Assembly: GCA_045629285.1 (NCBI GenBank)
Contig: JAZQQY010000014.1
Coordinates: 56,817-120,816, forward strand
Source of the DNA: UBA1723 sp045629285
GTDB taxonomy: Bacteria > Bacteroidota > Bacteroidia > Bacteroidales > Paludibacteraceae
Length of the DNA: 64,000 nt
Direction: 5' to 3'
The notes beneath the pieces are model-generated. The model did no database searches. It saw nothing but the letters and a program-made list of their open reading frames with translations, and was not told the origin of the DNA. This document shows positions 50,993 through 60,731 of the stretch, in pieces. Each line of letters begins with the position of its first letter. Positions within the stretch are counted from its first letter, which is position 1. A program made the position numbers and the translations under genes.

Positions 50993-51897
50993 TTTCTAAC
51001 CTTTTCTTCATCGTTCTTCAATTGTTCCTTCAATTCGTCGACGGAATTGAATTTGATGCTGTCTCTAACCCTTTCCTCAAAACTTACCTTAACCTTCTTT
51101 CCGTAGATATCTGCATTGAAATCAAAAAGATAAGCCTCAACGCTCACTTTTCCTGTATTCACTGTCGGTCTGGAACCAATATAGAGCATCGCCTCATAGA
51201 TATTGCTGTCGACGATAACTCTTGCCGCATACACTCCATCCTTGGGCAATAAGCGACAGTCATCGTAAGCGATGTTTGCTGTAGGAAAACCGATTGTTCT
51301 TCCAACTTGGAATCCCTTCACTACCTCACCAACCAAACTATATTCTCGGCCAAGTAGAGAAGATGCCTTAGCAGCGTCGCCCTCAGATATCGCTTTTCTT
51401 ACTGCAGATGAACTGACATTGGTTTCACCAACTTTCATAGGAACGGATTGAATCACCTCCATTCCAATCTCCTTGCCAAATGCCACGTAATCCTCAAAAG
51501 TCTCACTACGGTTGTGTCCGAAACGATGGTCGTAGCCAATCATCAAACATCTGACGTTAAGATTATAATGAAGCAGACGCATAAATTCCTGCGCCGACAT
51601 CTGAGCAATCTCATTAGTAAAATCCTCAACAACAACATAGTCAATCCCCGTCTCCTTAAGCAAAGCGACTTTCTCGTCAGCCATCGTCAACAACGACGGA
51701 ATATAATCTGAATGTAGCACCTGTCTTGGATGGGTGCGGAAGGTCAATGCAGCCGACGCGAGACCTCTCGACTTCGCAATCTTCGACAATTCAGAAAGCA
51801 AGAAACGATGTCCGAGATGAACACCGTCGAAGAAACCAATGGTCAACGCCAATGGTTGTTCTAGCTTTGAATTGAATATGCCGATGACTTCTGCCAT
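50944..51897 (-). CDS. ribF: Bifunctional riboflavin kinase/FAD synthetase
   Basis: This 317-residue cytosolic enzyme makes FMN from riboflavin and FAD from FMN. The N-terminal nucleotidyltransferase half has GFFDGVHLGHRFLLSEL near 22, the DYVVVEDFT block and the GYDHRFGHNRS motif near 120. VSSSAVRKAISEGD completes it near 165. The C-terminal flavokinase half has GRTIGFPTANI near 205 and KDGVYAARV near 228. The last ~15 residues run antisense into the convergent hemerythrin-LuxR gene, so the stop codon lies further down than usual. Confidence 0.95.
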   Translation of the reverse strand: MAEVIGIFNSKLEQPLALTIGFFDGVHLGHRFLLSELSKIAKSRGLASAALTFRTHPRQVLHSDYIPSLLTMADEKVALLKETGIDYVVVEDFTNEIAQMSAQEFMRLLHYNLNVRCLMIGYDHRFGHNRSETFEDYVAFGKEIGMEVIQSVPMKVGETNVSSSAVRKAISEGDAAKASSLLGREYSLVGEVVKGFQVGRTIGFPTANIAYDDCRLLPKDGVYAARVIVDSNIYEAMLYIGSRPTVNTGKVSVEAYLFDFNADIYGKKVKVSFEERVRDSIKFNSVDELKEQLKNDEEKVRNYFFNASISTNPFTIA

Positions 51898-51907
51898 AAA
51901 AAAACGT

Positions 51908-51933
51908 GTACAGACGTCCCGTCAGGGCGTCTC
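51908..51933. repeat. GAGACG-family element, left copy of an inverted pair
   Basis: A single-mismatch inverted copy of 51956-51981. The two 26-nt units face each other across 22 nt and together can form a long hairpin between pyk and ribF. The centre reads CGTCCCGTCAGGGCG. Confidence 0.8.
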
Positions 51934-51955
51934 AATAAAATAATCAAATTACAAA

Positions 51956-51981
51956 GAGACGCCCTGACGGGACGTCTCTAC
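51956..51981. repeat. GAGACG-family element, right copy of an inverted pair
   Basis: Right arm of the long inverted repeat, running GAGACG to CGTCTCTAC with its own internal palindrome. It lies just after the pyk stop codon. Confidence 0.8.
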
Positions 51982-51995
51982 AGCAATAAATTCAA

Positions 51996-53462
51996 TTAGA
52001 AATTAGGAAGAAGGTATCCGTTCTGATTAGCAAAGATGTTATCGATGCTGTTGATCTCAAGGAACGTATTACCTCTACCCTCACCTGGAGCCTGACTACC
52101 ACTGATGTAAACCACACGGTCGTGGAACTTCAAGAATCCATCTTCGATAAGCATCTTAAGAGCTGCGAAGAAGTAGTGGCGATTATCTTCCTTAGGAGCC
52201 TGATAAATTGGAATAACTCCGTAAGACAATGCCAACTGACGGATCAAACGCTCCTTATAACAGATTGCCAACACTGTTATGTCGCCACGATAAGCTGCAA
52301 TGAAACGTGCTGTGCGGCCTGTTGTGCTATCTGTGACGATAGCCTTTGTGTGAAGCAACTCTGCAGAACGAGCAGCCTGCTCTGTAAGATATGAAGTGAT
52401 ATCATCCGAACCAGTTGCCAACGGAACCTTGATATCATTATCTTTCAACTTAGTTTTCTCTGCCTCCTCTGCAATCTTACTCATTGTTGAGATAGCCTCG
52501 ATCGGATATTTACCGTAAGCAGTCTCACCACTTAGCATCAAAGCGTCAGTACGGTAGAAGATTGCGTTTGCGATATCTGTAACCTCAGCACGAGTTGGGC
52601 GAGGATTCTTAATCATTGAGTGAAGCATCTGTGTAGCCACGATAACTGGTTTACGTGCTACGACACACTTACGGATAAGCACACGCTGGATACCAGGAAT
52701 TTTCTCCTGTGGCACCTCAATACCCAAGTCACCACGGGCAATCATGACACCGTATGCAGCTTCCAGGATTTCGTCGATATTGTCGACACCCTCCTGATTC
52801 TCAATCTTAGCAATAATCTTGATAGGGCTGTTGTGCTCGTCAAGAATCTGCTGAATATCTAGGACATCCTGCTTAGAGCGGACAAATGAATGAGCGATAA
52901 AGTCAACATCGTGCTCAATGGCAAAAAGAATATTATGTTTATCTCTCTCCGTCAAAGAAGGAAGATTGATTCTTACACCTGGCACATTGACACTCTTGCG
53001 TGAACCAAGTTCACCATCATTCTGCGCCTCACAAGTCAAGCAAGCCTCATTCTTGCTCAACACCTTGACGTCGATTTCACCGTCGTCGAACAAAATATGA
53101 TCACCAACCTTGACATCCTTTACGAAATCAGGATAAGTGACGTAGATTTCTCCCGACTTACTCTCTTTTTTCGCGTCGCCAGCAATCTTGATGATATCTC
53201 CGCTTTTGATCTGAATCTTAGTATGACCATCGTCACCTTCAAGAGTAGTAGTACGAACCTCTGGACCTTTTGTGTCCATAAGGATTCCGATTTCAGGGGA
53301 AACAGCTCTTACATTGTTGATGATACGAAGAAAACCTTCGTCTGTAATGTGAGCGGAATTCATTCTTGCCACATTCATTCCGTTCTCCCAAAGCTGGCGA
53401 ACGAAATCCACATCACAGCGGATATCCGAAACAGTAGCAATGATTTTCGTTTTTTTTGCCAT
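51996..53462 (-). CDS. pyk: Pyruvate kinase
   Basis: This 488-residue glycolytic enzyme converts phosphoenolpyruvate and ADP to pyruvate and ATP. It has TKIIATVSDIRCDVDFVRQL at the start, MDTKGPEVRTT near 62, the lid B-domain (about 70-170), and the active-site Lys region IIAKIENQEGVDNIDEI near 218. MIARGDLGIEVPQEKIPGIQ near 240 and the signature around VATQMLHSMIKNPRPTRAEV near 275 follow. Its own promoter (53467-53474) lies right at the 5' end. Confidence 0.97.
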   Translation of the reverse strand: MAKKTKIIATVSDIRCDVDFVRQLWENGMNVARMNSAHITDEGFLRIINNVRAVSPEIGILMDTKGPEVRTTTLEGDDGHTKIQIKSGDIIKIAGDAKKESKSGEIYVTYPDFVKDVKVGDHILFDDGEIDVKVLSKNEACLTCEAQNDGELGSRKSVNVPGVRINLPSLTERDKHNILFAIEHDVDFIAHSFVRSKQDVLDIQQILDEHNSPIKIIAKIENQEGVDNIDEILEAAYGVMIARGDLGIEVPQEKIPGIQRVLIRKCVVARKPVIVATQMLHSMIKNPRPTRAEVTDIANAIFYRTDALMLSGETAYGKYPIEAISTMSKIAEEAEKTKLKDNDIKVPLATGSDDITSYLTEQAARSAELLHTKAIVTDSTTGRTARFIAAYRGDITVLAICYKERLIRQLALSYGVIPIYQAPKEDNRHYFFAALKMLIEDGFLKFHDRVVYISGSQAPGEGRGNTFLEINSIDNIFANQNGYLLPNF

Positions 53463-53466
53463 AATG

Positions 53467-53474
53467 CAAATATA
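53467..53474 (-). promoter_or_regulatory. -7 element of pyk
   Basis: The minus strand reads TATATTTG followed by CATT, ending 5 nt from the pyk ATG, implying an almost leaderless mRNA. Alternatively the gene is read from the aroQ promoter. Confidence 0.45.
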
Positions 53475-53492
53475 TTTCAGTCGTGATTATTT

Positions 53493-53939
53493 TTACTCTT
53501 TGTCGTCTTCCTTTGACTTGTTGTACTCTATCAAAGCCTCGATAGCAAGTCTATACGAATCCATGCCGAATCCTAGGATTGTGCCCCAGCAAGCTGCAGT
53601 CAGGAATGACTTGTGACGGAACTCTTCTCTCTTGTGTGTGTTAGAGATATGCACCTCGATCACCGGACACTTGATAGCGCGAATTGCGTCTGGAATAGCT
53701 ACAGATGTATGAGTGTAAGCGCCCGCATTTAGGACGATACCGTCGGAAATGAATCCTGTCTCCTGAATTGTGTCAATAAGTTCTCCCTCCACATTCGACT
53801 GGTAGTATTCGATATTCACATCAGGGTAACGCGATTTCAATACATCCAAATAGTCTTCAAACGATTGACTTCCGTAGATTGTCGGTTCTCTCTTGCCCAA
53901 AAGATTAAGATTGGGTCCGTTGATAATAATGATATTCAT
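53493..53939 (-). CDS. aroQ: 3-dehydroquinate dehydratase, type II
   Basis: This 148-residue enzyme of the shikimate pathway dehydrates 3-dehydroquinate. It has the family start IINGPNLNLLGKREPTIYG with the catalytic Tyr, Asn in VLNAGAYTHTSVAIPDAI near 75 and His in EVHISNTHKREEFRHKSF near 102. It lies 30 nt upstream of pyk on the same strand and diverges from xerD, the two promoters lying back to back. Confidence 0.97.
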   Translation of the reverse strand: MNIIIINGPNLNLLGKREPTIYGSQSFEDYLDVLKSRYPDVNIEYYQSNVEGELIDTIQETGFISDGIVLNAGAYTHTSVAIPDAIRAIKCPVIEVHISNTHKREEFRHKSFLTAACWGTILGFGMDSYRLAIEALIEYNKSKEDDKE

Positions 53940-53971
53940 TCCTTGTCTATGATGTGTTACAAAAACGGTCG

Positions 53972-53979
53972 CAAAATTA
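53972..53979 (-). promoter_or_regulatory. -7 element of aroQ
   Basis: The minus strand reads TAATTTTG followed by CGAC, 33 nt before the aroQ ATG. Confidence 0.65.
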
Positions 53980-54011
53980 CGTATTTTTATCCAAGTGGCA
54001 AAAAATCATCT

Positions 54012-54019
54012 TATATTTG
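54012..54019 (+). promoter_or_regulatory. -7 element of xerD
   Basis: TATATTTG, 17 nt before the ATG at 54036, divergent from the aroQ promoter. Confidence 0.6.
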
Positions 54020-54035
54020 TGAAAAATATCCGTTT

Positions 54036-54947
54036 ATGAATATAGATAAGTTTCGACATCTTCCAATGGTACGCGACTATGAGCAATATCTCATCGTCGA
54101 GCGTTCGCTTAGTGGCAACACTAAAGATGCTTACCTTGAAGATTTGGCGAAACTGCTATCTTATTTTGAGGCGGAGCATATTGAAGCTGAGAATGCGGCA
54201 CTCACTGATTTAGAATGTTTTATCACATCTCTTGTCGAATTAGGGATATCAGCACGTTCTCAAGCCAGAATCATTTCAGGAATCAAGTCATTCTATAAAT
54301 TCCTCATTTTGGAAGATGCCATTTCAGACGACCCGACGGAATTGCTTGAATGTCCCTCTTTGGGCCGACACTTGCCAGAGGTCCTTTCCATCGAGGAGAT
54401 TGATGCCATAGAAGCTCAGATCGACACGTCGACACCGACAGGGAGACGTAACCTGGCTATTATAGAGATGCTTTACAGCTGCGGCCTTCGTGTGAGTGAG
54501 CTCTCCAACCTGAAGATTTCCCACTTAGCTCTAGAAGAAGAGTTTATCGTCGTCTTCGGAAAGGGCGACAAGCAACGACTTGTGCCAATCGGAGAAGGCA
54601 GCATCGACATCGTTAAGGATTGGATAAACGACCGTATGGAAATGGAGAATGTGAAGGATAGCGAACGTGACTACCTATTCCTGTCCAACCGAGGCAAACA
54701 CATCTCCCGCATCACTATATTTGTATTGATCAAGGATTTGGCAGAAAAAGCCGGCATAACTAAAAACATCAGTCCACACACTTTCCGCCACTCGTTCGCC
54801 ACTCATCTTCTTGAAGGTGGAGCTGACCTGCGAAGCATCCAGGAAATGCTTGGTCATGAGTCGATCCTGACTACAGAAATCTACACGCACATCAACGTGG
54901 ATCATTTGAGGGATCAGATTATGCAGTATCATCCGCACTGCAAATGA
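54036..54947 (+). CDS. xerD: Tyrosine recombinase XerD
   Basis: This 303-residue site-specific recombinase resolves chromosome dimers at dif with a partner. The N-terminal SAM-like DNA-binding domain (about 5-90) has YLIVERSLSGNTKDAYLEDL. The catalytic domain has Arg in YSCGLRVSELSNL near 150, Lys in FGKGDKQRLVP near 178, HTFRHSFATHLLEGG near 248 and LGHESILTTEIYTH with the nucleophilic Tyr near 283. The start is ATG 54036; the longer frame would run back into aroQ. The length and HTFRHSFATHL favour the housekeeping XerD over a phage integrase, and no attachment sites were seen. Confidence 0.93.
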   Translation: MNIDKFRHLPMVRDYEQYLIVERSLSGNTKDAYLEDLAKLLSYFEAEHIEAENAALTDLECFITSLVELGISARSQARIISGIKSFYKFLILEDAISDDPTELLECPSLGRHLPEVLSIEEIDAIEAQIDTSTPTGRRNLAIIEMLYSCGLRVSELSNLKISHLALEEEFIVVFGKGDKQRLVPIGEGSIDIVKDWINDRMEMENVKDSERDYLFLSNRGKHISRITIFVLIKDLAEKAGITKNISPHTFRHSFATHLLEGGADLRSIQEMLGHESILTTEIYTHINVDHLRDQIMQYHPHCK

Positions 54948-55049
54948 GGTAATATGTAATTGGCATTCAATTCGCCACAATGTAGCAAGGGCTCCTACAT
55001 GATGTCCAACAACATCAATTCCATCAACACTACATACTACAAAATAGTT

Positions 55050-55057
55050 TAATTTTG
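55050..55057 (+). promoter_or_regulatory. -7 element of the TPR gene
   Basis: TAATTTTG, 18 nt before the ATG at 55076. It overlaps the TTG that would open the longer frame. Confidence 0.6.
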
Positions 55058-55075
55058 TGGATAAACTTTACAACC

Positions 55076-56263
55076 ATGTCCATGAAGCAAAAAAACATAT
55101 TTACCATAATAGTGATGATGATTGCGTGGGTCACGTCTGCTCAGACAATATTCCGCATCCAGGATGAGACTCAGCTTTTGCATCTTCCAGAACTTAACGA
55201 CAGTTATTTTCAAGCATCAAATGCCACAATCGATGAACTGTTCGACATTACCGACCGTATGCCGGGAAACGCAACTGCGTATATGCAGCTTTGCTACAAG
55301 TTGAAAAAAGAGGAGCGTCACGAAGAGGCTGTCGAGACGATCAAACAAGCAATGAAAGCCAATCCTACCAATGTCGACCTCATCAATATGGCAGGGGCGA
55401 TTCTTCTTCACAATCACCAATATAACGATTTGGAGAAGATTTGTCAGATTGCGTTGAGTAAAGATCCTAAATTGGCTGATGCCTACAACATCCTCGGAAT
55501 CATTGCCCAAGAAAAGGGAGAGAATTCAAAGGCGATCTATCATTTCAACCATGCGTTGAAAATCAAGAAGAAAAAATATAATGCGATCAAGTTCAATCTG
55601 GCAAATGCAGAACGTTCATCAAAAAACTATGATGAGGCTATCAAACTGTACAAAAACAGTCTGAAGAATTTCATGGCCGACAAGAACTTTGTCTCGGCAA
55701 AAAATTTCCGTTTCCACCAGCCTAACATGGCTTGGATATACAACAATATCGGATTGACTTTGACATTGGCAGGTGAATACGACAACTCACTTACTGAATA
55801 CCGCAAATCATTGAAATACACCAAAAATCCGGGTCGTACATACAACGGCATGGCGTGCACCCATTATGAACTCGGCCAGATGGATTCGTGCTTGAAATAT
55901 TTGAATCTGGCAATCGAGGTTGCTCCGAAATATGCATCGCCATACAAGAATCTAGGCAACATCTATTTTGAGCAAGGCAAATACGAAAAAGCACTTTCAT
56001 TTTATGAGAAAGCGTTCGCTCTTGACAAAGACGACGAGTGGTTGCTTTGCAAAATTGCCTCTACACACAAGAACATGAAGCAGTACGAAAACGCCATTGA
56101 TTTCTTCTCGAAAGCCATCGTCATAGACAAGTCAAACCACGAGGCCCATTACCAGATCGGACTTTGCTATCACCGTCTTGACGACAAGTCAAAATCTCAG
56201 GAGTATTTCAAAAAAGCAGTGATGCTAGGAAGCGAAAACGCTAAAGGCTGGGTGAGAAAATAA
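55076..56263 (+). CDS. Exported tetratricopeptide-repeat protein
   Basis: The 395-residue precursor has a signal peptide (1-22, ending VTSAQT). An N-terminal stretch of about 35 residues is followed by about eight to nine TPR units. Examples are AYMQLCYKLKKEERHEEAVE, AYNILGIIAQEKGENSKAIY, AWIYNNIGLTLTLAGEYDNS, PYKNLGNIYFEQGKYEKALS and AHYQIGLCYHRLDDKSKSQE. TPR domains bind other proteins; no enzymatic domain is present. It is monocistronic with its own promoter. Its periplasmic scaffold role is inferred. Confidence 0.85.
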   Translation: MSMKQKNIFTIIVMMIAWVTSAQTIFRIQDETQLLHLPELNDSYFQASNATIDELFDITDRMPGNATAYMQLCYKLKKEERHEEAVETIKQAMKANPTNVDLINMAGAILLHNHQYNDLEKICQIALSKDPKLADAYNILGIIAQEKGENSKAIYHFNHALKIKKKKYNAIKFNLANAERSSKNYDEAIKLYKNSLKNFMADKNFVSAKNFRFHQPNMAWIYNNIGLTLTLAGEYDNSLTEYRKSLKYTKNPGRTYNGMACTHYELGQMDSCLKYLNLAIEVAPKYASPYKNLGNIYFEQGKYEKALSFYEKAFALDKDDEWLLCKIASTHKNMKQYENAIDFFSKAIVIDKSNHEAHYQIGLCYHRLDDKSKSQEYFKKAVMLGSENAKGWVRK

Positions 56264-56413
56264 ATTCAAATTCAAAATACTAAATGTCACATAATCGCTT
56301 GGGCTGTCGTTAATGTCGAACAAAAAAGTGTAAAAAGCGTCCAACAAGTGTAGATAAAGTGCGAAAATGATATTTTGCGACATAAAAATCGTAAAAAAAT
56401 GTCAAATTTATAG

Positions 56414-56421
56414 TAACTTTG
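56414..56421 (+). promoter_or_regulatory. -7 element of the activase gene
   Basis: TAACTTTG followed by CTTCC, 19 nt before the ATG. Confidence 0.65.
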
Positions 56422-56440
56422 CTTCCGAAATTATTTTGAT

Positions 56441-59400
56441 ATGCAGATTGGAAAAATAAATGTCGGACTAGATGCAGGTAGCACAACGTTGAAGATAGTA
56501 GCTACCAACGAAGCATGTGAAGTATTGTTCACAGACTACAACCGACATAACGCAGACATACCTAAAGCCCTTGCAGATTCACTAGAACGCTTAAAAGCGA
56601 AAATCGGTGCCGACGCAATGGTTAGATTCCAGGCGACCGGCAGTGCAGGCATGGGCTTGTGCGAGCGTCTTGGTTTGCCATTTATCCAGGAAGTCGTGGC
56701 GGCAACCGAAGTCGTACTGAAAAAATATCCTGAAACAAAAACACTCGTAGATATCGGAGGAGAAGACACTAAGATGATCTTCTTCAACCATAATATGCAG
56801 GCCGACATTCGAATGAACGGTAACTGTGCAGGAGGCACAGGTGCATTCATTGATCAGATGGCCATGATCCTTGGCGTATCAGTAGCAGAGTTGAGCGACA
56901 TGGCTCTTCGTGCCAAAGTGGTGCATCCAATCGCAAGCCGTTGCGGTGTTTTCTCAAAAACAGATATTCAGAACCTTATTGCCCTTAACGTATGCCGCGA
57001 AGAGATCGCTGCAAGTATCTTCAATGCAGTTGCAACTCAGGTATTGTCGACTCTATCACGAGGAATGGATATTCTTCCGAAGGTTTTCTTGTGTGGAGGT
57101 CCGTTCGCCTACATCCCTGCATTGAGAAAGATTTTCCAGAAGAAGATGGGCATGACAGACGAAAATGTCATCTATTCTGAGTATTCAAACGTAATTCCAG
57201 CACTTGGTGCGAGTCTTGCAATCAAAGACGACGTCGCATTCAAGTCTCTTGACGAATATATCACTATACTCAACAACTCCGACAAATCTGCGATCAAGCT
57301 AAAGCAGTCTGGTTTGCAGCCTCTATTCACGTCGTCAAAAGAGCGTGAGGAGTGGGAGAAGGAGAAGAGCAACAACAAAATCGAAAACGTAGACATCAAA
57401 AGCATCACAGGCGACGTCTGCTATATAGGAATAGACTCGGGAAGTACCACTACTAAGGTTGTGGCTATGGACGAAGCCGAGAAGATTTTCTTCACTTTCT
57501 ACAAAAAGAGTTCAGGCCGACCTTTGGAAACAGTGCGTGAAGGTCTACAACAGTTGCTTGCTGATGCTGATGCTGCAGGCAAGAAATTAGTTGTAAAGGC
57601 AGCATGTTCAACCGGTTACGGAGAGGACTTGATAAAGACGGCCTATGGTCTTGACTACGGCATGGTGGAGACTATTGCCCACTACACCGCTGCACATAAA
57701 TTGAACCCTAATGTTTCGTTCATCCTTGACATCGGTGGCCAGGACATGAAGGCTATCTTCGTGGAGAACGGAACAATCAATAAGCTTGAGATCAACGAGG
57801 CTTGTTCAAGTGGATGTGGATCATTCATCGACAGTTTCGCGGCATCTCTTGGCCATCCGATCGAGCAATTCGTGGAGAAAGCATTGCAGAGCACAAACCC
57901 ACAGGATTTGGGAACACGATGCACAGTCTTCATGAACTCAAAAGTGCGTCAGTGCGTACGTGAGGGAGCGACAATTGAGGATATCTCCGCTGGATTGGCT
58001 TATTCGGTTGTGGGAAACTGTCTATATAAAGTTTTGAAACTTAAGGATGCAAGTGAACTTGGCGACCACATTGTGCTTCAGGGAGGAACAATGCGTAACA
58101 AAGCCGTAGTTCGTGCATTTGAAAACAGCATTAAGAAGACAGTCGCAGTATCCAACTATCCAGAATTGATGGGAGCTTACGGAGCTGCTCTTTATGCAAA
58201 ACGAATGGGCGCAGACAACCGTCGCGAATTGTCGACAATGGCTGACCCAGGAGAATACACAGTTGAGCCATTCAGATGCGTAGGTTGTGAAAACAACTGT
58301 CACGTCTTGAAAAATATATTCGCAAACGGAAAGATTTTCTATTCCGGCAACAAATGTGAGAAAGTCTACACAAACAAGGGTGAGGACGAAAGAGTAACAG
58401 GCTTCAACATGAGCCTTTACAAGAGCGAGTTGGCATTCAAGAAGAATATCCGTCTCGACAGCAAGGTCACTCCAAAACTCACTATCGGTATTCCTCGTGT
58501 ACTTGGCATGTTTGAGGACTACCAGTTCTGGTACACTCTATTCACATTGTGTGGAATCAAAGTTGTCACAAGTCCACGTTCATCATTCAAGATGTACGAG
58601 AAGGGACTTAACACAATCATGGCAGACAACATCTGTTTCCCAGCCAAACTCGTACATGGTCATATCTTTGACTTGATGGAGAAGAAGGTCGACAGAATCT
58701 TCTATCCATACGTGATTTACGAGAAAAAGGATGGTGAACACGAGAACAACACATTCAACTGCCCTATCGTAGCTGGATATAGCGACGTAATCAAGTCGGC
58801 TATCGACCCAGCAGAGAAGAGCAAGATTCCAGTTGACAGCCCAGTCATCACATTCAAGGACGAGAAGCTATTAAAAAAGGCTTTGAAGTCATACTTGAAG
58901 GAGATCCTTGGCAAACAGTTCTCGGAAAAAGAGTTTAAAGATGCGTTCAAGGCAGCTATAGATGCAGAAAACGCATTTGAAAACACATTGGCAGAGAAGG
59001 CACAGCAGACGCTTGAGAAAGCTAAGGCAAACAACCGTATGGTGATTCTTCTTGCCGGCCGTCCATATCACAACGACCCATTGATTCAGCACAAGGTATC
59101 GGAGATCATGACATCATTCGGTATCGACGTCGTGACTGAGGATGTGGCACGAGGCGTTGACGATTGTACAAAGGACACTCATATCATTCCGCAGTGGAGT
59201 TATATGAACCGTATCATGCGTGCAGCCAAGATGGTTGCAGAGAGCAAGGACAACATTCATTTTGTACAGTTGACAAACTTCGGTTGCGGACCGGATGCAT
59301 TCATTCTTGACGAAGTTGGTGACGTTTTGCGTCGCTACGGAAAGAACCATACAATCTTGAAGGTAGACGACGTGAACAACGCCGGAAGTCTACGCTTGAG

Positions 59401-60706
59401 AATCCGAAGTCTTGTGGAGAGCATCAAGTTCAAGCGCCACACAGAAGCTAAGAAAGATGAATTCAAGACAACACCAGAATTCACAATGCTCGACAAGAAC
59501 AAGAAGGTGTTGGTTCCATATTTCTCTGAGTTCCACACTCCTATCATTCCGCCATTATTCGAGGTGATGGGATATAACGTGGAGTGTTTGCCAGTCGGCA
59601 CACCTGAAAGTGCAAAAGTAGGTTTGCAATATGCCAACAATGAGGTTTGCTATCCAGCGACTCTTGTCGTAGGAGACGTGATTACAGCTTTGCGAAGTGG
59701 CAAATACGACCCTAAGGAGATAGCATTCGCAATCACACAGACAGGAGGTCAATGTCGTGCGACAAACTATATCGCTCTAATCAAGAAAGCATTGCTGGCT
59801 GCAGGTTATGACGACATTCCGGTCGTATCAATCTCAGTGATGAACACAATCAACGAACAAAGTGGATTTAAGCCAGATATCAATAAGGGAGCATTTCCGA
59901 CTTTGTACGCAGTGATGTTCGTCGAGGCTCTTGCAAAGATGTACTACGCTACAGCAGTAAGAGAGAAAGAGCCAGGCAAAGCAAAGGAGTTGAAAGAGAA
60001 GTACATGAACAAATATGTTTCCGTACTAAAGAACGGGAACAAGCGTGAAGCTCTTAGCATATTGCGTGAGGCAGCAAAAGAATTCAACGATGCAGCATCA
60101 GACAAGAAAGTCCCTAGAATCGGTGTTGTAGGAGAGATCTACATCAAATACAACAGTTTCGGAAACCAGCACGTTGTAGATTGGTTGATAAGCGAAGGTA
60201 TTGAGCCTGTTATTCCTAGCTTGATCGAGTTCTTCAGTCAATACTTCCCTAACTCTAAGTTCAACAGAAAAAACAACCTAGAGAAGGTATCTATTTGGCG
60301 ACGCATGCTAAACAATGTGTTGGAGAAGAAACTTGTCAGTCTACTCAACGACTTCGACAAGGCTGCGTCAGGCTTCAGATACTACGAGTTTAGTTCGGAC
60401 ATCAACCATGAGATGGAGAACGCGGCAAAGATCGTTTGTCCGGCAGCACAATTCGGAGAAGGATGGTTGATTCCAGCGGAGTTTGTTTCGTTTGCACAAC
60501 GAGGCATCAACGCAGCTGTCAGCTTGCAGCCATTCGGATGTATCGCCAACCATGTCATCAGTAAGGGTGTAGAACGAAAGGTCAAGAAGCTATATCCAGA
60601 CATGAATCTTCTATTCCTTGATTTCGACGGAGGAGTGAGCGAAGTCAACGTATTGAACCGACTTCACTTCTTGGCAAGACAGGTGAAGATGCAGAACATG
60701 GAATAA
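56441..60706 (+). CDS. Giant acyl-CoA dehydratase activase-related protein
   Basis: This 1421-residue cytosolic protein joins two BadF/BcrA-type ASKHA ATPase domains to a 2-hydroxyacyl-CoA dehydratase-like part. The first ATPase has NVGLDAGSTTLKIVA near 6 and CAGGTGAFIDQM near 128. The second has YIGIDSGSTTTKVVAMD near 328 and the cluster motif ACSSGCGSFIDSFAASLG near 455. Then comes the DUF2229 region, with Cys-rich VGCENNCHVLKNIF near 610. The C-terminal part (about 890-1421) has TQTGGQCRATNY. Relatives activate radical dehydratases by ATP-driven electron transfer from a [4Fe-4S] cluster, but the substrate of this fused form is not known. It is monocistronic with no dehydratase genes nearby. 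Confidence 0.85.
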   Translation: MQIGKINVGLDAGSTTLKIVATNEACEVLFTDYNRHNADIPKALADSLERLKAKIGADAMVRFQATGSAGMGLCERLGLPFIQEVVAATEVVLKKYPETKTLVDIGGEDTKMIFFNHNMQADIRMNGNCAGGTGAFIDQMAMILGVSVAELSDMALRAKVVHPIASRCGVFSKTDIQNLIALNVCREEIAASIFNAVATQVLSTLSRGMDILPKVFLCGGPFAYIPALRKIFQKKMGMTDENVIYSEYSNVIPALGASLAIKDDVAFKSLDEYITILNNSDKSAIKLKQSGLQPLFTSSKEREEWEKEKSNNKIENVDIKSITGDVCYIGIDSGSTTTKVVAMDEAEKIFFTFYKKSSGRPLETVREGLQQLLADADAAGKKLVVKAACSTGYGEDLIKTAYGLDYGMVETIAHYTAAHKLNPNVSFILDIGGQDMKAIFVENGTINKLEINEACSSGCGSFIDSFAASLGHPIEQFVEKALQSTNPQDLGTRCTVFMNSKVRQCVREGATIEDISAGLAYSVVGNCLYKVLKLKDASELGDHIVLQGGTMRNKAVVRAFENSIKKTVAVSNYPELMGAYGAALYAKRMGADNRRELSTMADPGEYTVEPFRCVGCENNCHVLKNIFANGKIFYSGNKCEKVYTNKGEDERVTGFNMSLYKSELAFKKNIRLDSKVTPKLTIGIPRVLGMFEDYQFWYTLFTLCGIKVVTSPRSSFKMYEKGLNTIMADNICFPAKLVHGHIFDLMEKKVDRIFYPYVIYEKKDGEHENNTFNCPIVAGYSDVIKSAIDPAEKSKIPVDSPVITFKDEKLLKKALKSYLKEILGKQFSEKEFKDAFKAAIDAENAFENTLAEKAQQTLEKAKANNRMVILLAGRPYHNDPLIQHKVSEIMTSFGIDVVTEDVARGVDDCTKDTHIIPQWSYMNRIMRAAKMVAESKDNIHFVQLTNFGCGPDAFILDEVGDVLRRYGKNHTILKVDDVNNAGSLRLRIRSLVESIKFKRHTEAKKDEFKTTPEFTMLDKNKKVLVPYFSEFHTPIIPPLFEVMGYNVECLPVGTPESAKVGLQYANNEVCYPATLVVGDVITALRSGKYDPKEIAFAITQTGGQCRATNYIALIKKALLAAGYDDIPVVSISVMNTINEQSGFKPDINKGAFPTLYAVMFVEALAKMYYATAVREKEPGKAKELKEKYMNKYVSVLKNGNKREALSILREAAKEFNDAASDKKVPRIGVVGEIYIKYNSFGNQHVVDWLISEGIEPVIPSLIEFFSQYFPNSKFNRKNNLEKVSIWRRMLNNVLEKKLVSLLNDFDKAASGFRYYEFSSDINHEMENAAKIVCPAAQFGEGWLIPAEFVSFAQRGINAAVSLQPFGCIANHVISKGVERKVKKLYPDMNLLFLDFDGGVSEVNVLNRLHFLARQVKMQNME

Positions 60707-60731
60707 ATGCTAAATGCTAAATTGGAATAAC

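Noticed and set aside
54036..54947. XerD as an integrase of a mobile element
   Set aside because: Length and motifs are those of the housekeeping recombinase, neighbours are core genes, and no attachment-site repeats were seen.
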